Shown here: piece by piece, positions 6,395 to 8,144 of the stretch
Layout: each line of letters begins with the position of its first letter
How positions within the stretch are numbered: the stretch's first letter is position 1
From: Candidatus Hydrogenedentota bacterium
GTDB taxonomy: Bacteria; Hydrogenedentota; Hydrogenedentia; Hydrogenedentales; SLHB01
Length of the DNA stretch: 8,144 nt
NCBI GenBank assembly: GCA_007130675.1
Contig: SLSB01000062.1
Coordinates: 1 to 8,144 of the forward strand
Direction: 5' to 3'
Notes under the pieces: generated by a model
Seen by the model: the letters and a program-made list of their open reading frames with translations, nothing else
The model's database searches: none
What the model was told of the DNA's origin: nothing
Made by a program: the position numbers and the translations under genes

Positions 6395-6423
6395 TTGTCT
6401 AACATGCTGTAATGGGCTATGGT
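6395..6423 (+). promoter_or_regulatory. Candidate promoter of the methyltransferase unit
   Basis: TTGTCT (6395-6400, 4/6 to consensus) and TATGGT (6418-6423, 4/6) are separated by 17 bp. Transcription would start near 6430, leaving about a 35-nt leader that includes the ribosome-binding site at 6453-6458. The match is moderate, and its position directly after a tandem repeat supports it slightly. Confidence 0.35.
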
Positions 6424-6452
6424 ACGGCTCTTGAATTCCATTGCGCGTAAAC

Positions 6453-6458
6453 AGGGGA
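6453..6458 (+). promoter_or_regulatory. Ribosome-binding site choosing ATG 6465
   Basis: AGGGGA at 6453-6458 lies 6 nt before ATG 6465. It lies inside the extra codons that would be added by starting at the in-frame TTG 6441, which has no comparable site upstream. The ATG at 6465 is therefore preferred. Confidence 0.6.
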
Positions 6459-6464
6459 ACGTAT

Positions 6465-7889
6465 ATGCGCGGCTCACTTGCCTTTGATGTGCTCTCCGAG
6501 GGGGATATTGCGCGGCTGCATGAGGCCACCGAGACCCTCCTCGAATCTACCGGTTTCCGGGTGACACACCCCGTTCTGCGTGAGAGAGCCCGGGCCGGGG
6601 GGGCGAAGGTCGAGGATGCGGCCGAGCGAGTGCGGATTCCCCGCGAATTGTTGCGCGAGCTGCTGGCTCAAGCGCCGGAATCGTTTTCGATCGCGTGGCA
6701 AAACGGCCGAGAGATGGTCTGTGGCGCCGGCGAGCCGTATTGCGTGGCAATTGTAACCGACCCGTGGATCGTCGATTATGCGCGGCAGGAGCCGCGCCGT
6801 CCGGTGCTCTCGGACTTGCGCAACCACACGGTCATCGCGCAGAAACTCGAGTGCGTGGCCGCCGCAAGCCGGATGGATTTCCCGGTGGCGGACATCGAGG
6901 GCCCGCATTCGAGCCTGCGCGCGCTCGAGGAACACCTGCTCCATTTCGGCAAGCACTACTACGTGTTCGTGGCGTCGTGGGAGAGCTTCGGGCAATGGCT
7001 CGATATCGGCCAAATCCTGGCCGATGGGCGGGACTTGCGTGGCAGCCGCCTGATGACGGTCGCGGTGGCGGTCATATCGCCGCTGACGCTGGCCGGCATG
7101 AACGGCGACCTGCTTCTGCAGGCGTGCGAGTTCGATTTTCCCGTCTTGCCGACGATTTGCCCGATGGCGGGCTCGACCGCGCCCTATTCGCTCGCGGGGA
7201 CGCTCCTCGAGGGCAACGCCGAAAACGTCTTCATGGCGGCTCTTGCGCAGATTGTGAAACCCGGCCAACCTTTTCTGTATTCGTTTGGCCCGTCGGTCAC
7301 GGACCTGCGCACCGGCCACGACTTGTATTACACGCTCGACAAGGTCTTGTGGAAAGCCGCGGGGGTGCAGCTTGCGAAGTCCTACGGATTGCCGTGTTCG
7401 GCCGAATGCGGTGGAACGCTCACGCACCGCTATGATCCACAGTGCGGCGCCGAGGGGATACTGTTTATGGCGGCGGCCCGCGCTTCGGGCGCGAATGTGC
7501 TGTCGGGCATCGGTTCGTGCCACAATGCCAACGGCATGTCGGCCGAGATGATGGTGATCCACGAGGCCTGGTTGCGTGCTTCCGAGCACCTGATGCGGGG
7601 CATTCCGATGGATGAACCCGATCTGGCCCTCGAACGGTTGATGGCGGCGGGCCCCGGAGCCCACTTCCTGACCGATGAGCTGACGCTGTCGCGGATGGGC
7701 GGGGACGAGTTCTTCCAGCACGAGCTGTTTGATTTCGGCGGGGGATATAATGAATCGTCGGCGATGCTCGAACGCGCCCATGCCAAAGTGGGCGAATTGA
7801 CAGAGGCATGCGAATCGCCTCTGCCGGAGCATGTGCAAGAGAATTTGAGGCGGCATTTTCACGGCGAATACAAGAAACTCGGCGTATAG
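6465..7889 (+). CDS. MttB-family (trimethylamine methyltransferase-like) protein
   Basis: The product is 474 residues from ATG 6465 (an in-frame TTG at 6441 would add 8), close to the usual family length. The N-terminal part has the family pattern of a helix ending in LLESTGFRVTHP, an AGAKV-type turn, and VRIPRELLRELL before an APESF segment. The C-terminal half has the GGTLTHRYDPQCGAEG, ASGANVLSGIGS and SAEMMVIHEAW stretches typical of this TIM-barrel family. Classical MttB needs an in-frame TAG for pyrrolysine; none occurs here, so this is a non-pyrrolysine homologue. Some of these are glycine betaine or related quaternary-amine:corrinoid methyltransferases, but the substrate is not known here. 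No corrinoid protein gene lies in the window. A Gfo/Idh/MocA-like gene follows after 28 nt, suggesting one transcript. Confidence 0.9.
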   Translation: MRGSLAFDVLSEGDIARLHEATETLLESTGFRVTHPVLRERARAGGAKVEDAAERVRIPRELLRELLAQAPESFSIAWQNGREMVCGAGEPYCVAIVTDPWIVDYARQEPRRPVLSDLRNHTVIAQKLECVAAASRMDFPVADIEGPHSSLRALEEHLLHFGKHYYVFVASWESFGQWLDIGQILADGRDLRGSRLMTVAVAVISPLTLAGMNGDLLLQACEFDFPVLPTICPMAGSTAPYSLAGTLLEGNAENVFMAALAQIVKPGQPFLYSFGPSVTDLRTGHDLYYTLDKVLWKAAGVQLAKSYGLPCSAECGGTLTHRYDPQCGAEGILFMAAARASGANVLSGIGSCHNANGMSAEMMVIHEAWLRASEHLMRGIPMDEPDLALERLMAAGPGAHFLTDELTLSRMGGDEFFQHELFDFGGGYNESSAMLERAHAKVGELTEACESPLPEHVQENLRRHFHGEYKKLGV

Positions 7890-7901
7890 GGTTGGCATAT
7901 C

Positions 7902-7908
7902 AGGAGGT
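7902..7908 (+). promoter_or_regulatory. Strong ribosome-binding site for a GTG start
   Basis: AGGAGGT at 7902-7908 is a near-perfect Shine-Dalgarno sequence. It lies 9 nt before GTG 7918 in the short gap after the methyltransferase gene. It decides the non-ATG start of the following oxidoreductase. Confidence 0.8.
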
Positions 7909-7917
7909 ATCATCGCG

Positions 7918-8144
7918 GTGTTTGCAGGACTAGGCGGCAAGGAACTCAAGCTGGCCATGCTGGGCATGGTCGACGGAAACGGCCACCCGTATTCGTGGAG
8001 CGCCATGTTCAACGGGTTCGACACCGAGGAAATGGCCAAGTGCCCGTTTCCGGTGATTCCCGAATACCTGGCCAAAGAGCCCGAAGAGAATCTGAGCATC
8101 CCCGGCGCGCGGGTGACCCATGTGTGGACCGATGACCCCGCGGA
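7918..8144 (+). CDS. Gfo/Idh/MocA-family oxidoreductase, N-terminal fragment
   Basis: The frame is open from GTG 7918 to the window edge and gives 75 residues. It begins with a short strand (KLAMLGMVDGNGH) carrying a Gly-rich nucleotide-binding turn: Gly16, Gly20 and Gly22, a spacing unlike the classical GxGxxG. It continues with PYSWSAMFNGFD, a KCPFPVIPEYL stretch and IPGARVTHVWTDDPA. I recognise these as the N-terminus of a Gfo/Idh/MocA subgroup from planctomycete-like bacteria. Members are NAD(P)-dependent dehydrogenases acting on sugars, polyols or similar substrates. The substrate and the C-terminal domain are outside the window. The link to the methyltransferase gene suggests co-expression in a catabolic pathway. 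Confidence 0.8.
   Translation, partial: MFAGLGGKELKLAMLGMVDGNGHPYSWSAMFNGFDTEEMAKCPFPVIPEYLAKEPEENLSIPGARVTHVWTDDPA

Noticed and set aside
5699..6464. CRISPR array or tRNA gene in the repeat-rich intergenic region.
   Set aside because: Repeats are few, diverged, and inverted or unevenly spaced, and no tRNA cloverleaf arms or CCA-end pattern are seen.
5798..6529. A 243-codon open frame on the minus strand spanning the repeat-rich intergenic region.
   Set aside because: It runs through the inverted-repeat element and into the 5' end of the methyltransferase gene. Its product has no recognisable domain and reads like translated repeat; it is most likely a chance frame in GC-rich DNA.
7887..7889. 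TAG at the end of the methyltransferase gene as a possible pyrrolysine codon.
   Set aside because: The family's C-terminal region is complete before it, the frame after it has no family-like sequence, and a strong ribosome-binding site for the next gene follows at once.
6474..8099. A 541-codon minus-strand frame opposite the methyltransferase and oxidoreductase genes.
   Set aside because: It is antisense to a clear MttB-family gene and to the start of a recognisable oxidoreductase. The product is Arg/His-rich without family features, a typical GC-rich shadow.

Overview
The window is GC-rich bacterial DNA. Its gene types are a WG-repeat protein, a BcrA/NosF-type ABC exporter, FG-GAP/VCBS propeller-like proteins, a non-pyrrolysine MttB-family methyltransferase and a Gfo/Idh/MocA oxidoreductase. 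This mix recalls environmental Planctomycetes-Verrucomicrobia or Candidatus Hydrogenedentota-like genomes. The assignment is inferred from gene content alone and is tentative.

Layout. (1) Positions 1-108 hold the last 35 codons of a WG-repeat protein. (2) A 131-bp gap contains an inverted repeat and a possible promoter whose -10 box lies only 7 nt before the next ATG. (3) Positions 240-4808 (+) form a four-gene operon: ABC ATPase, ABC-2 permease, and two putatively exported proteins with FG-GAP/VCBS-like Asp-Gly loops. All three internal junctions are 4-nt ATGA overlaps, so the genes are probably translationally coupled and work together. (4) On the minus strand, 4805-5698 encodes a membrane-anchored, TPR-like helical protein. 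Its stop codon interlocks with that of the operon. Its best promoter is also placed for a leaderless or nearly leaderless mRNA. (5) Positions 5699-6464 are non-coding and rich in structure: nested hairpins, a diverged direct repeat, an element bounded by 33-bp imperfect inverted repeats, a compound palindrome, and a perfect 14-bp direct repeat next to a candidate promoter. (6) Positions 6465-7889 (+) encode the MttB-family protein, followed after 28 nt by the start of a Gfo/Idh/MocA-like oxidoreductase that runs off the window.

How the parts may fit. The first operon looks like an ABC-2 exporter (or an ABC-driven envelope machine) with two dedicated extracytoplasmic propeller-type partners. 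The second unit looks catabolic: a corrinoid-dependent-type methyltransferase family member with a sugar/polyol-type dehydrogenase. No substrate can be assigned from sequence alone. The items most worth a second look are the coupled ABC/propeller operon, the Asn in place of the switch-loop His in its ATPase, the two -10 boxes set 7-8 nt before start codons, and the inverted-repeat element.
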